Below are positions 6,537 to 12,328 of a stretch of DNA of 12,328 nt, piece by piece. The notes below the pieces were generated by a model. The model was not told the DNA's origin. It was given only the letters and a program-made list of their open reading frames with translations, and made no database searches. The DNA comes from JAXGPP01 sp964436865 (GTDB taxonomy: Bacteria > Planctomycetota > Planctomycetia > Pirellulales > Thermoguttaceae): the NCBI GenBank assembly GCA_964436865.1, contig CAYTFK010000214.1, forward strand, positions 1 to 12,328, in the 5' to 3' direction. The position numbers were made by a program, and so were the translations under genes. Each line of letters starts with the position of its first letter. The stretch's first letter is position 1.

Positions 6537-9500
6537 TCACTGACGTGCTTGCACTGCATAGAGCGCTACGCGGGGCTGGTGGCGGAGGTCGAGCGTGTGG
6601 CGGAGGCGTTCCATCGTCGCGCGAGGCTCGGTTTCAAGCAAGCCAGCGAACGTGACGAAGTGGCTCGCTTCGGGCGACCGCTCGATTCCCACACCGCCTG
6701 CCCCGGCGCCGGGAGCGACAACAAAGCGGACCGGCCGCTCGGGCGAGACCATGCCGAGGGCAAGTCGCTCGGAGTTGAACTTGACCGCCCAGTGCGAGTT
6801 CTCCGCGGCCACCTGTGCCGCGACGGCGTCGGCCTGCCGGCCGACCGGGCTGGTAGCGCCGGTAGAGAACAGGCAGGTGCCGGGCGTGGGTCCGTCGGCG
6901 GCGAAGTTCCGCGGGTCGTCGAAATCCCAGTAGTAACTGACGGGCAGATCGAGCGCGACTTCGATCCACGAACAGCCGGCGAAGAGGCTGATGGTTTTGG
7001 CCAGTCCCGACGGATCGCGGCAGGTGTAGCGCACCAGCGCCGGCCCGCGGGCGAGGCAGACGAGGTCGTGCGGGACGTTGCGCGTGGTGTTGGTATCGCA
7101 GAAGCCGGCCCAGTCGCGATCGCCGGGCATGGTCAGATCACGGTTGGCAAGGGTCTTGACCTCCCAGCGGTAGACGTGCCCGCCTTCCGGTCCCAACAGC
7201 AGTCGCACGCGGTCGTTTTCCAGCCACTGCATGCCGCCCTCTGCCGGCCGCGTCGAGACGGCGTTCGCCGGCAGAGGCGGACTTGGCTGGCCGAGATATA
7301 CGTGCACGCGAGCTTCTTGCCCGCGTGGAAGCGGGCCGGGGAGAATCATGACGAGCCTGCCGCGGCCGGGCGACGAACCTGGGTCGATCTGCGCGGGAAT
7401 CTCCTGCGGGGAGTCGCTGTGGAACGTGAACGCCCGCACGGGTGTGCCGAGTAGTTCGGCGGGCAGGCTCACCTCGATCTCGATCGGCAGTTCATGGCGG
7501 TCAGACTCTCCCGCACCGATCACCAGGCCGATTCGATGTGTCGCCTCGGGCACGGCCCACGGTGCATCGCCTGCCAGCGGCGCAGAGAGGATCTGGTGGG
7601 GACGCGTCCGCCGCGTGAGGCTTTCGGGCATTGCCAGGCCGATCTCCTCCGGGCTCGGCAGCGGTTCGCCCCGCGCGGCCGCCGCACGCGCGCTGGCCAG
7701 GGCGGCTAGCAGCGCGTCGTATCGGGCAACCATTTCCGCATAACGCCTGGTGGTGAGGTCGAGCGCGTGCGGTTTGCTCTCGGCGAGCCACAACCGTTCG
7801 AATTCCTTGCCGAGTGCCGCGTGCGCATCGCGATTGGTGCGGACGAGCGCCTGGATCTTGTCGAGTTCCGCGAGTCCTTCGCGCGGCGGCTTGCCGGCTG
7901 CCGCGGCGTAGCGGTTGACTGCCCAGCAGCCATCGAGCATCCGCTGGCCGATAAGCTCCATCCGCCGCGCGCCGTGCAGGAAGCTGTCGAGCAGATCGGC
8001 GTTCACCGTGGCTTCTTTCCGACATGCCTCAAGGTGCTCGATTGCCGGGCGGACGAGGGCCAGCAGCCGGTCGGCCGTGGCGCGGATGGCGGCTTCGGGC
8101 GACTTGGGGAGGAAGTCGTCCTGCCAGAACCGCTGATTGTTCATCCCGCGCATGCCCGGAAGGGTGTGGGTTTGCCCGAGCAGTGAGATTGCCTGTCCGA
8201 AGTGATCTCCCGGTTCGCCGAACAGAACGGCGCCCACGCGGCGGTTGAAAGCCTCGGGATCGGTGGTCGAAGCGTTCCACGCGCACTCGGCGCCCCAGGC
8301 GTAGCCATGCCATTGCGTCGCGTTGAGCGATTCGCCATCGTCGTCCCAGGCCGTGTTGAGCATGCCGATCGTGCCGTGTTTCACGCCGTCGCGGACGAAA
8401 TGGCGGATATTCGTGGTGGCCACGGCGAAGTCAGGGAGTATCCGGCTCCAGTTGCTCACACCCGGGCAGACGAAGAACTCGTACCCGGAGCGGGCAAAGG
8501 GTTCGATCTGATCGTCGAAGCTCTCGCGGGCCCCGTAGCCCCAGGTGAGCATGATGGTGTCGCTGGGGACTTCGCGAAGGTGGTCGGGGTGTTCGAGGAT
8601 GATGTCGCCCCACATCATCATCCGCTTCTGATGCTTGTCTTTGAGCAGATCGTGTACGCGGCGAATATGGCCGACATAGACGCCGCCAACACCGATCTTG
8701 TCGGCCAGCGGCTTCGATGGACCGGTGCCCAGGCCCCATGTTTCATCGCAGCAGACGTTGAACCAGGGGAATGGCAGAAGCGGGCAGACCTCAGAGTAGA
8801 GATCGTCCAGCAACTGGTACGACTCCTCCTTCACCGGCGAGAGCAGTGAGGGAGTCTCGGCCAGGGGCTTGTAGGGCTCGTGCTGGAGGATGTCTTCGAA
8901 GTGGCCGAAGGACTGCTGGTTGCCGAGGATATCGAGCCAGCGCTGGCGGCCGAATTCGACGACGGCCTGCAATTCGTCCGGCTCGAGCGATCCGTCCTTG
9001 GGGCCGATGAGCGGGTGCTTCTGGAAGGCGAACTGGTGCTCCATGTAGTAAGTGAAGAGGTTCATCTTGAGGCCGGCGCCCAGAGCGACCTCGCGCTGGA
9101 GCGTTTCGAGCCGCGAGCTCGGTCCGCGAGTCAGGTCGTCCTGGAAGCACCGCCAGCGGAGCGAAGGCCAGTCGACGATCACGAGGCAGGGGAGGCTCGT
9201 GCCGCGCCGGTTCGCCCGGATCAGTTGTGCGACGGTCTGGACGCCGTAGAAGAGCCCGGCATCACTGGCCGCGGTGCAGACCACGGCATCGGGGGTGATC
9301 TGGAGGGCGTATCGCTCCGGGCTTTCGCCGTCCGGCACTGCAAGTTCCTGCGGGGACTCAAGCGGCGACGAAGACCAGATCCACCGTCGCGTCGGACTCG
9401 TGGGATCGCCCCGGCTCTGCTTCAGTTTGGGTTGCGGCAGACCGGTACGGGCGAGTTCAGCGACAATTGTTGGCCCCAGGCGCTCCGCCAAGTCGGCGGG

Positions 9501-9668
9501 GCAGTTGAGGGTGGACGAACGGTTGAGGTCGAACTCGCCGTCGGTCACCGTGATTTCCTTGGGAAACGGCACCAGACGCAGTTCGGCCGACCGGTCCTCA
9601 GCCGCGTGCGCCGAAAGATGGATGAGCGGCAGTGTCAGGAGAATCGCCATGGATCGTGGAAGCCACAT
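6537..9668 (-). CDS. Secreted GH20-like glycoside hydrolase with large unassigned C-terminal region
   Basis: A 1043-residue exported protein related to beta-N-acetylhexosaminidases. A Sec-type signal covers residues 1-23 (hydrophobic AILLTLPLIHLSAHA). Residues about 28-165 resemble the GH20 N-terminal alpha/beta domain, ending in LFYGVQTVAQLI. The catalytic barrel begins around LRWRCFQDDLTRG (170-182) and contains FNVCCDETW (303-311). D308-E309 there corresponds to the GH20 Asp-Glu pair, although the usual GGDE glycines are replaced by cysteines. GMLNTAWDDDGE (435-446) closes the barrel region. A helical stretch spans about 525-665. Residues about 695-1043 are beta-rich in character and not assigned. 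The start is ATG 9668, because the signal begins there and GAGGG lies 4 bases upstream; GTG 9728 would place the likely promoter inside the gene. The likely role is release of sugars from glycans outside the cytoplasm; substrate and activity are unproven. Confidence 0.88.
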   Translation of the reverse strand: MWLPRSMAILLTLPLIHLSAHAAEDRSAELRLVPFPKEITVTDGEFDLNRSSTLNCPADLAERLGPTIVAELARTGLPQPKLKQSRGDPTSPTRRWIWSSSPLESPQELAVPDGESPERYALQITPDAVVCTAASDAGLFYGVQTVAQLIRANRRGTSLPCLVIVDWPSLRWRCFQDDLTRGPSSRLETLQREVALGAGLKMNLFTYYMEHQFAFQKHPLIGPKDGSLEPDELQAVVEFGRQRWLDILGNQQSFGHFEDILQHEPYKPLAETPSLLSPVKEESYQLLDDLYSEVCPLLPFPWFNVCCDETWGLGTGPSKPLADKIGVGGVYVGHIRRVHDLLKDKHQKRMMMWGDIILEHPDHLREVPSDTIMLTWGYGARESFDDQIEPFARSGYEFFVCPGVSNWSRILPDFAVATTNIRHFVRDGVKHGTIGMLNTAWDDDGESLNATQWHGYAWGAECAWNASTTDPEAFNRRVGAVLFGEPGDHFGQAISLLGQTHTLPGMRGMNNQRFWQDDFLPKSPEAAIRATADRLLALVRPAIEHLEACRKEATVNADLLDSFLHGARRMELIGQRMLDGCWAVNRYAAAAGKPPREGLAELDKIQALVRTNRDAHAALGKEFERLWLAESKPHALDLTTRRYAEMVARYDALLAALASARAAAARGEPLPSPEEIGLAMPESLTRRTRPHQILSAPLAGDAPWAVPEATHRIGLVIGAGESDRHELPIEIEVSLPAELLGTPVRAFTFHSDSPQEIPAQIDPGSSPGRGRLVMILPGPLPRGQEARVHVYLGQPSPPLPANAVSTRPAEGGMQWLENDRVRLLLGPEGGHVYRWEVKTLANRDLTMPGDRDWAGFCDTNTTRNVPHDLVCLARGPALVRYTCRDPSGLAKTISLFAGCSWIEVALDLPVSYYWDFDDPRNFAADGPTPGTCLFSTGATSPVGRQADAVAAQVAAENSHWAVKFNSERLALGMVSPERPVRFVVAPGAGAGGVGIERSPEASHFVTFAGLLETEPRATMERLRHTLDLRHQPRVALYAVQARQ

Positions 9669-9717
9669 TTTGCCCTCGTTGCTGATGGACCGAATGGGAG
9701 CACCGTCGACCGCCGCA

Positions 9718-9746
9718 TTATCTCTCACCAGTGGCCTACTTGGCTA
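9718..9746 (-). promoter_or_regulatory. Candidate sigma-70-type promoter for the glycosidase
   Basis: On the minus strand, TAGCCA (9746-9741, four of six to TTGACA) is followed after 17 bases by GATAAT (9723-9718, five of six to TATAAT). Transcription would start near 9711, giving a leader of about 40 bases to ATG 9668. This is a pattern match only. Confidence 0.4.
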
Positions 9747-9836
9747 TCAGTAAACTTGTAACTGTTTGTCCGCCTTCTGCTTGCGCTGCTCCGGCCGGTC
9801 CCCCTCGGGAAAGTGGCAGAGGGCGGTTTCTCGGGT

Positions 9837-9866
9837 TTGACAATTCCACCGCCTCCGGGGAAGATT
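9837..9866 (+). promoter_or_regulatory. Possible housekeeping promoter for the sigma gene
   Basis: A perfect TTGACA lies at 9837-9842, but the hexamers 17-18 bases downstream (GAAGAT or AAGATT) match a -10 box at only three of six positions. It lies about 115 bases before the sigma-factor start, in the divergent region. It could supply basal transcription; the match is partial. Confidence 0.25.
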
Positions 9867-9913
9867 GAAACGTGCTTTTAGAGGAGCCGCAGCGGCCGCC
9901 AGCGGGTGTTGGT

Positions 9914-9942
9914 GGAACTTTTGTCCCTGTGGCAGCGTCTCA
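9914..9942 (+). promoter_or_regulatory. ECF-type promoter immediately upstream of the sigma gene
   Basis: GGAAC at 9914-9918 (as GGAACTT to 9920) is followed after exactly 17 bases by CGTC at 9936-9939, within CGTCTCA. This is the classical two-part pattern of ECF sigma-factor promoters (GGAAC, 16-17 bases, CGTC or similar). Transcription would begin near 9949, only about 9 bases before GTG 9958. This fits autoregulation by the encoded sigma factor and a nearly leaderless message, which agrees with the missing Shine-Dalgarno sequence. Confidence 0.55.
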
Positions 9943-9957
9943 CCTCGTGACCGTGCT

Positions 9958-10518
9958 GTGAGCGACGACGCCCAACTGATTCGGGATGCCTTGGCGGGCC
10001 GATCGGCTGCGTTTGGGGAGTTGGTCCAGAGATACCAGGACCGGCTGTTCAACACGCTGTACCACGTGATCGGCGACCGCGAAGACGCCCTGGATATAGC
10101 GCAAGAGGCGTTCGTACAAGCGTTTATGCGTTTGGACTCGTTCCAGCATTCCAGCGCGTTTTACACTTGGCTCTACCGGATCGCCTTCAATATCGCCGCC
10201 AGCCAGCGGCGACGGCGAAGGCCGGCGGTGTCGATTGAGCACGCGCAGGAAGTCAGCGGCGACGAGCCGGTCGACGACCAGGACGGCCCCGGCGAACGGC
10301 TCGAACAAGTGGAGCGGATTCAGCAGGTTCAGCGGGCGATTGCCGCGCTGAGCGAGGAACACCGAGTGATCCTCGTATTGCGGGAGATCGATGGTTGCTG
10401 CTATGAGTCGATCGCCGAGGTTCTGGGCCTTCCCGTGGGGACGGTCCGCAGCCGGCTGCACCGGGCGAGGTTGCACTTGCGTGAATACCTCCGCGAGGTG
10501 CTGATGGTCGACGAGTAG
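9958..10518 (+). CDS. ECF-family RNA polymerase sigma factor (RpoE-like)
   Basis: A 186-residue extracytoplasmic-function sigma factor, which directs RNA polymerase to a small regulon when released from its anti-sigma factor. Region 2 covers about residues 10-85: FGELVQRYQDRLFNTLYHV, then DREDALDIAQEAFVQAF (40-56) and the promoter-melting stretch FYTWLYRIAFNIA (68-80). An acidic linker (about 97-115) leads to region 4 (about 120-180), with the helix-turn-helix YESIAEVLGLPVGTVRSRLHRAR. The GTG start at 9958 gives the usual family N-terminus (SDDAQLIRDALAG). An upstream in-frame TTG at 9865 would add 31 unrelated residues and enclose the ECF promoter; the next in-frame ATG falls inside region 2. 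No Shine-Dalgarno precedes GTG 9958; an AGAGGAG at 9880-9886 has no fitting start. The downstream membrane anti-sigma gene is its probable regulator. Confidence 0.92.
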   Translation: MSDDAQLIRDALAGRSAAFGELVQRYQDRLFNTLYHVIGDREDALDIAQEAFVQAFMRLDSFQHSSAFYTWLYRIAFNIAASQRRRRRPAVSIEHAQEVSGDEPVDDQDGPGERLEQVERIQQVQRAIAALSEEHRVILVLREIDGCCYESIAEVLGLPVGTVRSRLHRARLHLREYLREVLMVDE

Positions 10519-10768
10519 GGCGCGGTGGGTTGCACCCACCAGGAACGGGCGGAGAAAAGGCGGCGGACGGAATCCGCCAGGCAAGTTTGCGTGGTTGACG
10601 CCACGCCAGGGAACGAACCATTTCAGCACAGGCTGAGGCCTTCAGGGACGGCCCGTTGAGGGATTGGGTGACTGCCGTTGGCGGCCGAAGCTCGGCCGCT
10701 TCTCCCGCCGGTTCTGCCGGTCCTGGAAACGCAGCGCCCGCCTTGTCGGCCGCGACGGGATTTCGATG
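10519..10768 (+). promoter_or_regulatory. Structured spacer between sigma and anti-sigma genes
   Basis: About 250 bases separate two genes that are often adjacent or overlapping in other bacteria. Four perfect hairpins follow one another: GGTGGGT/ACCCACC (10524-10540, 3-base loop), GGCGGA/TCCGCC (10562-10578, 5-base loop), GCGTGG/CCACGC (10589-10606, 6-base loop) and GCGGCCGA/TCGGCCGC (10681-10699, 3-base loop). None is followed by a U-tract. The frame of the anti-sigma gene stays open leftward to 10664, but that part encodes an arginine-rich stretch unlike the family. The hairpins could slow or partly stop transcription, or mark a dispersed repeat. Confidence 0.55.
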
Positions 10769-11914
10769 ATGAGCGAACTGCACGAAAACGAGCTGATCAG
10801 TGCTTACCTCGACGGAGAGCTTTCCGGCGAGGAGCGGGCGCGGGTCGAGCAATTGCTGGCCACAAACGCCGACGCGCGCCAGCTTGTGGATGAGCTGCGT
10901 GCGTTGAGCACCACGCTGCAAAGCCTGCCGGCACAGAAGGTGGGAGAGTCGCTTTCCGATCGCGTCATGCGTATCGCCGAGCGGCGCACGCTGGCAGGCT
11001 CGGTGGTTAAGACTGACGAGGACACTTCTGCCGACAAGGAGGAACATCGGCCAGTTCGGGCACGCACCGACTGGCCGAGGGTGTTTCGCCGCCTGGTACA
11101 GCCCCGGACCATTCTTTGGCCCGCCGCAGCCGTCGCGGTAGCCGTCGTCATCATGCTTTCCAATCGCCGCGGCGATGAACCGCAACAGGAGGTCGCTTCC
11201 GCGCCGCGAAATGGCGGCGCGACTTCGAGTATCGTCGCGGTCGAAGGCCAGCCGGAGACTCCTGATGAGGCAACTGGGCGCCCGGGCACGGAGAGCGTCG
11301 CCGCCGATGCTTCGTCGCCGCCTTCCCAGTCGGTCGCCGAATCCCTAGCGAACTCACCGACGACAAATCGACAGGACGAATCAGGGAACATCGCACCAAT
11401 TGTGGCTGACGGGGAGTGGGTCGTGATCCGCTGCCGGGTTGAAGAACTGGCGAGTGCCGAGCAGATGCTTGCGGCCGCGATTGCCGAGCATGGGGGTGCG
11501 GCGTCACCTTCGGGCGACACTGAGGGGAACCGCGAGCGGGCAGATGAAGCGGCCGTGGAGGCCGAAATCACACCCGGTCAACTCGCCGCCGTGCTCGCCG
11601 AATTGAAGTCGGCCCCGCAGAGTTTTCGGGCCGTTGCGGAGCCGACCGGCGTGCTTCCGGCCGCGGGCGAGGATCATCCCGGCGGCCAGGTGGCTGTGCG
11701 CGCCCGAACGGGGGCCGGTGGCGGGGCCGTGAGCAGTGGCTCGGGGATGGCCGCTGACTCGAGCGGGATTCGAGTGCGAGTGCGGCCCGACAATCCGCTC
11801 GGCCAGCCGAAACCGGCACCCGGCGAACAGAAGCCGATCCGGGTGCGGTTTGTGCTGGAGCGGACTCTCTCCACTCCGGACGATAGCCGGGGCGCGCCCC
11901 CGGGCTTGAAGTAG
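10769..11914 (+). CDS. Single-pass membrane anti-sigma factor
   Basis: A protein of 381 residues that probably binds and inhibits the sigma factor encoded just upstream. The N-terminal part has the anti-sigma pattern NELISAYLDGELSGEERARVEQLL (about residues 7-30), but no zinc motif: the HxxxCxxC cysteines are absent, and the only cysteine of the protein is in IRCRVEE, outside the membrane. A basic cytoplasmic stretch (RVFRRLVQPR) precedes one membrane helix, about residues 114-131 (ILWPAAAVAVAVVIML). About 250 residues follow on the outside: a disordered Ser/Pro/Glu-rich linker, a small folded-looking segment (GEWVVIRCRVEE to AELKSAPQSFRAV), and a Gly/Pro/Arg-rich tail with repeated IRVRV/RVRF patterns. 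ATG 10766 directly precedes and is equally possible; the ribosome binding site (ACGGGA) is weak. The outer part may sense an envelope signal and be proteolysed, by analogy with RseA. Confidence 0.85.
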   Translation: MSELHENELISAYLDGELSGEERARVEQLLATNADARQLVDELRALSTTLQSLPAQKVGESLSDRVMRIAERRTLAGSVVKTDEDTSADKEEHRPVRARTDWPRVFRRLVQPRTILWPAAAVAVAVVIMLSNRRGDEPQQEVASAPRNGGATSSIVAVEGQPETPDEATGRPGTESVAADASSPPSQSVAESLANSPTTNRQDESGNIAPIVADGEWVVIRCRVEELASAEQMLAAAIAEHGGAASPSGDTEGNRERADEAAVEAEITPGQLAAVLAELKSAPQSFRAVAEPTGVLPAAGEDHPGGQVAVRARTGAGGGAVSSGSGMAADSSGIRVRVRPDNPLGQPKPAPGEQKPIRVRFVLERTLSTPDDSRGAPPGLK

Positions 11915-11933
11915 CCGGACTCGGTTGGCCCCG

Positions 11934-11959
11934 CGCTGCCTCGGCTCCTCACGGCAGCG
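11934..11959 (+). terminator. Hairpin after the anti-sigma gene
   Basis: CGCTGCC at 11934-11940 pairs with GGCAGCG at 11953-11959 around a 12-base loop, starting 20 bases after the anti-sigma stop. There is no U-tract, so termination is only suggested by position. Confidence 0.3.
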
Positions 11960-12009
11960 GATCGCTGGGCTTGTTGCCGCGCCGCAACCGGTCGCGTAGC
12001 GGCAATAGG

Positions 12010-12038
12010 GTGACTACAGTTCGCTCCGCAGGTAGAAT
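12010..12038 (+). promoter_or_regulatory. Candidate sigma-70-type promoter for the antitoxin gene
   Basis: GTGACT (12010-12015, four of six to TTGACA) is followed after 17 bases by TAGAAT (12033-12038, five of six to TATAAT). Transcription would start near 12045, just before the Shine-Dalgarno GAGGAGG at 12047-12053. Pattern match only. Confidence 0.4.
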
Positions 12039-12060
12039 AAGCAGTCGAGGAGGCTTCGTC

Positions 12061-12291
12061 ATGAACGATTTTGAATCGGTGCTTATCGCCGCCCAACAAC
12101 TGCCCGAGCCAGATCGGGTGCGTTTGATTTACGCACTTTGGGACACCGTTCCGCCGCACTCAGAAGCACCGTTTTCTGATGATTGGGTCGTGGAGATCGA
12201 ACGCCGAGTCGCCGCACTCGACGCCGGTACTACAACGACAGTGCCTGACAGGCAGCGCCGGCTCGATCCGCTCGACCAATTCACTGCTTGA
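12061..12291 (+). CDS. Addiction-module-type antitoxin (TIGR02574-like), apparently orphan
   Basis: A 76-residue protein resembling the putative addiction module component family, whose members usually precede a RelE/ParE-type toxin. The N-terminal helix pattern (LIAAQQLPEPDRVRLIYALWDTV) and the core DDWVVEIERRVAALDAGTTTTVP match the family. The C-terminus differs: after TVP most members continue with a tryptophan/glutamate-rich PWEEV-type segment, whereas this one reads DRQRRLDPLDQFTA. The start ATG is well supported by GAGGAGG 7 bases upstream. No toxin gene follows on the same strand: only 37 bases remain in the window, and they are open on the other strand. It may therefore be a lone antitoxin, or a family member with another role, since many of these proteins have never been shown to neutralise anything. 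Confidence 0.72.
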   Translation: MNDFESVLIAAQQLPEPDRVRLIYALWDTVPPHSEAPFSDDWVVEIERRVAALDAGTTTTVPDRQRRLDPLDQFTA

Positions 12292-12328
12292 TCACGTCGC
12301 GGACGGTCATGCCCGAGGGGATCATGGG
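12281..12328 (-). CDS. Possible 3' end of a minus-strand gene (partial)
   Basis: Read on the minus strand from the right edge, an open frame encodes PMIPSGMTVRDVIKQ and ends at TGA (12283-12281). The composition looks protein-like, but only 15 residues are present and no family can be named. If real, it is convergent with the antitoxin gene and overlaps its end by 11 bases. Confidence 0.3.
   Translation of the reverse strand, partial: PMIPSGMTVRDVIKQ

Noticed and set aside
5036..6655. Plus-strand reading frame of 539 codons opposite the MtfA-TPR gene
   Set aside because: Antisense shadow extending over two genes; the minus strand has HEFAH and TPR motifs, whereas this frame has none.
9669..9728. 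Longer start (GTG 9728) for the glycosidase
   Set aside because: It would place about 20 non-signal residues before a normal signal peptide and would put the candidate -10 box inside the gene; ATG 9668 has a ribosome binding site.
9865..9957. Upstream TTG start for the sigma factor
   Set aside because: The extra 31 residues do not resemble the family and would contain the ECF promoter; the GTG at 9958 begins the conserved N-terminus.
10664..10765. N-terminal extension of the anti-sigma factor
   Set aside because: The extension is an Arg/Ser/Trp-rich stretch that overlaps a perfect 8-bp hairpin, and the family N-terminus starts at the internal ATG pair.
11885..11906. GC-rich palindrome at the end of the anti-sigma gene as terminator
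   Set aside because: It lies within the last codons before the stop, has imperfect outer pairing and no U-tract; likely a by-product of Arg/Gly/Ala/Pro codons.
1..12328. Mobile element, CRISPR array, tRNA or rRNA
   Set aside because: No transposase or integrase motifs, no spaced direct repeats, and no tRNA T-loop or rRNA core sequences were seen; the only long direct repeat is the 55-bp gap-edge duplicate.

Overview
The window is GC-rich bacterial chromosome, most likely from a planctomycete of the Pirellulales type. This is inferred from three protein signatures. The elongation factor G is of the spirochaete/planctomycete/mitochondrial kind (AHIDSGKTT P-loop, VLCAVGGVQ). There is a Tat-tagged Gfo/Idh/MocA oxidoreductase. 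There is also an ECF sigma / anti-sigma pair. I could not check any of this against a database.

Layout from left to right. 1-485 holds no convincing gene; it contains a long-range inverted repeat that may be part of the EF-G leader. 486-2725 (+) is an EF-G gene interrupted by a 100-N scaffold gap. The same 55 bases occur on both sides of the gap, and merging the two copies restores one uninterrupted 694-residue protein. 2742-2818 is a tandem heptamer repeat followed by a strong hairpin, between two convergent genes. 2837-4186 (-) is the Tat-exported oxidoreductase. 4187-4510 is a divergent intergenic region. 4511-5002 (+) is a YbaK/ProX-type aminoacyl-tRNA deacylase. It meets, with no spacer, the end of 5003-6415 (-), an MtfA-like zinc peptidase fused to about five TPR repeats. 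Upstream of that, on the same strand, 6537-9668 (-) encodes a 1043-residue secreted GH20-like glycosidase with a large unassigned C-terminal region. 9958-10518 (+) is an ECF sigma factor. 10769-11914 (+) is a single-pass membrane anti-sigma factor, separated from it by about 250 bases carrying four hairpins. 12061-12291 (+) is a small addiction-module-type antitoxin with no toxin beside it. The last bases may hold the 3' end of a gene on the minus strand.

How the genes may work together. The sigma and anti-sigma genes form a regulatory unit. A good ECF-type promoter (GGAAC, 17 bases, CGTC) lies immediately before the sigma start, which suggests positive autoregulation and a nearly leaderless transcript. 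The glycosidase and the oxidoreductase are both exported and could serve extracellular carbohydrate use, but they are not in one operon. EF-G and the deacylase belong to translation and its quality control. No mobile element, CRISPR array, tRNA or rRNA was found. I see no coherent new multigene system. The most interesting items are the MtfA-TPR fusion, the ECF promoter with the structured sigma/anti-sigma spacer, and the unassigned C-terminal region of the glycosidase.
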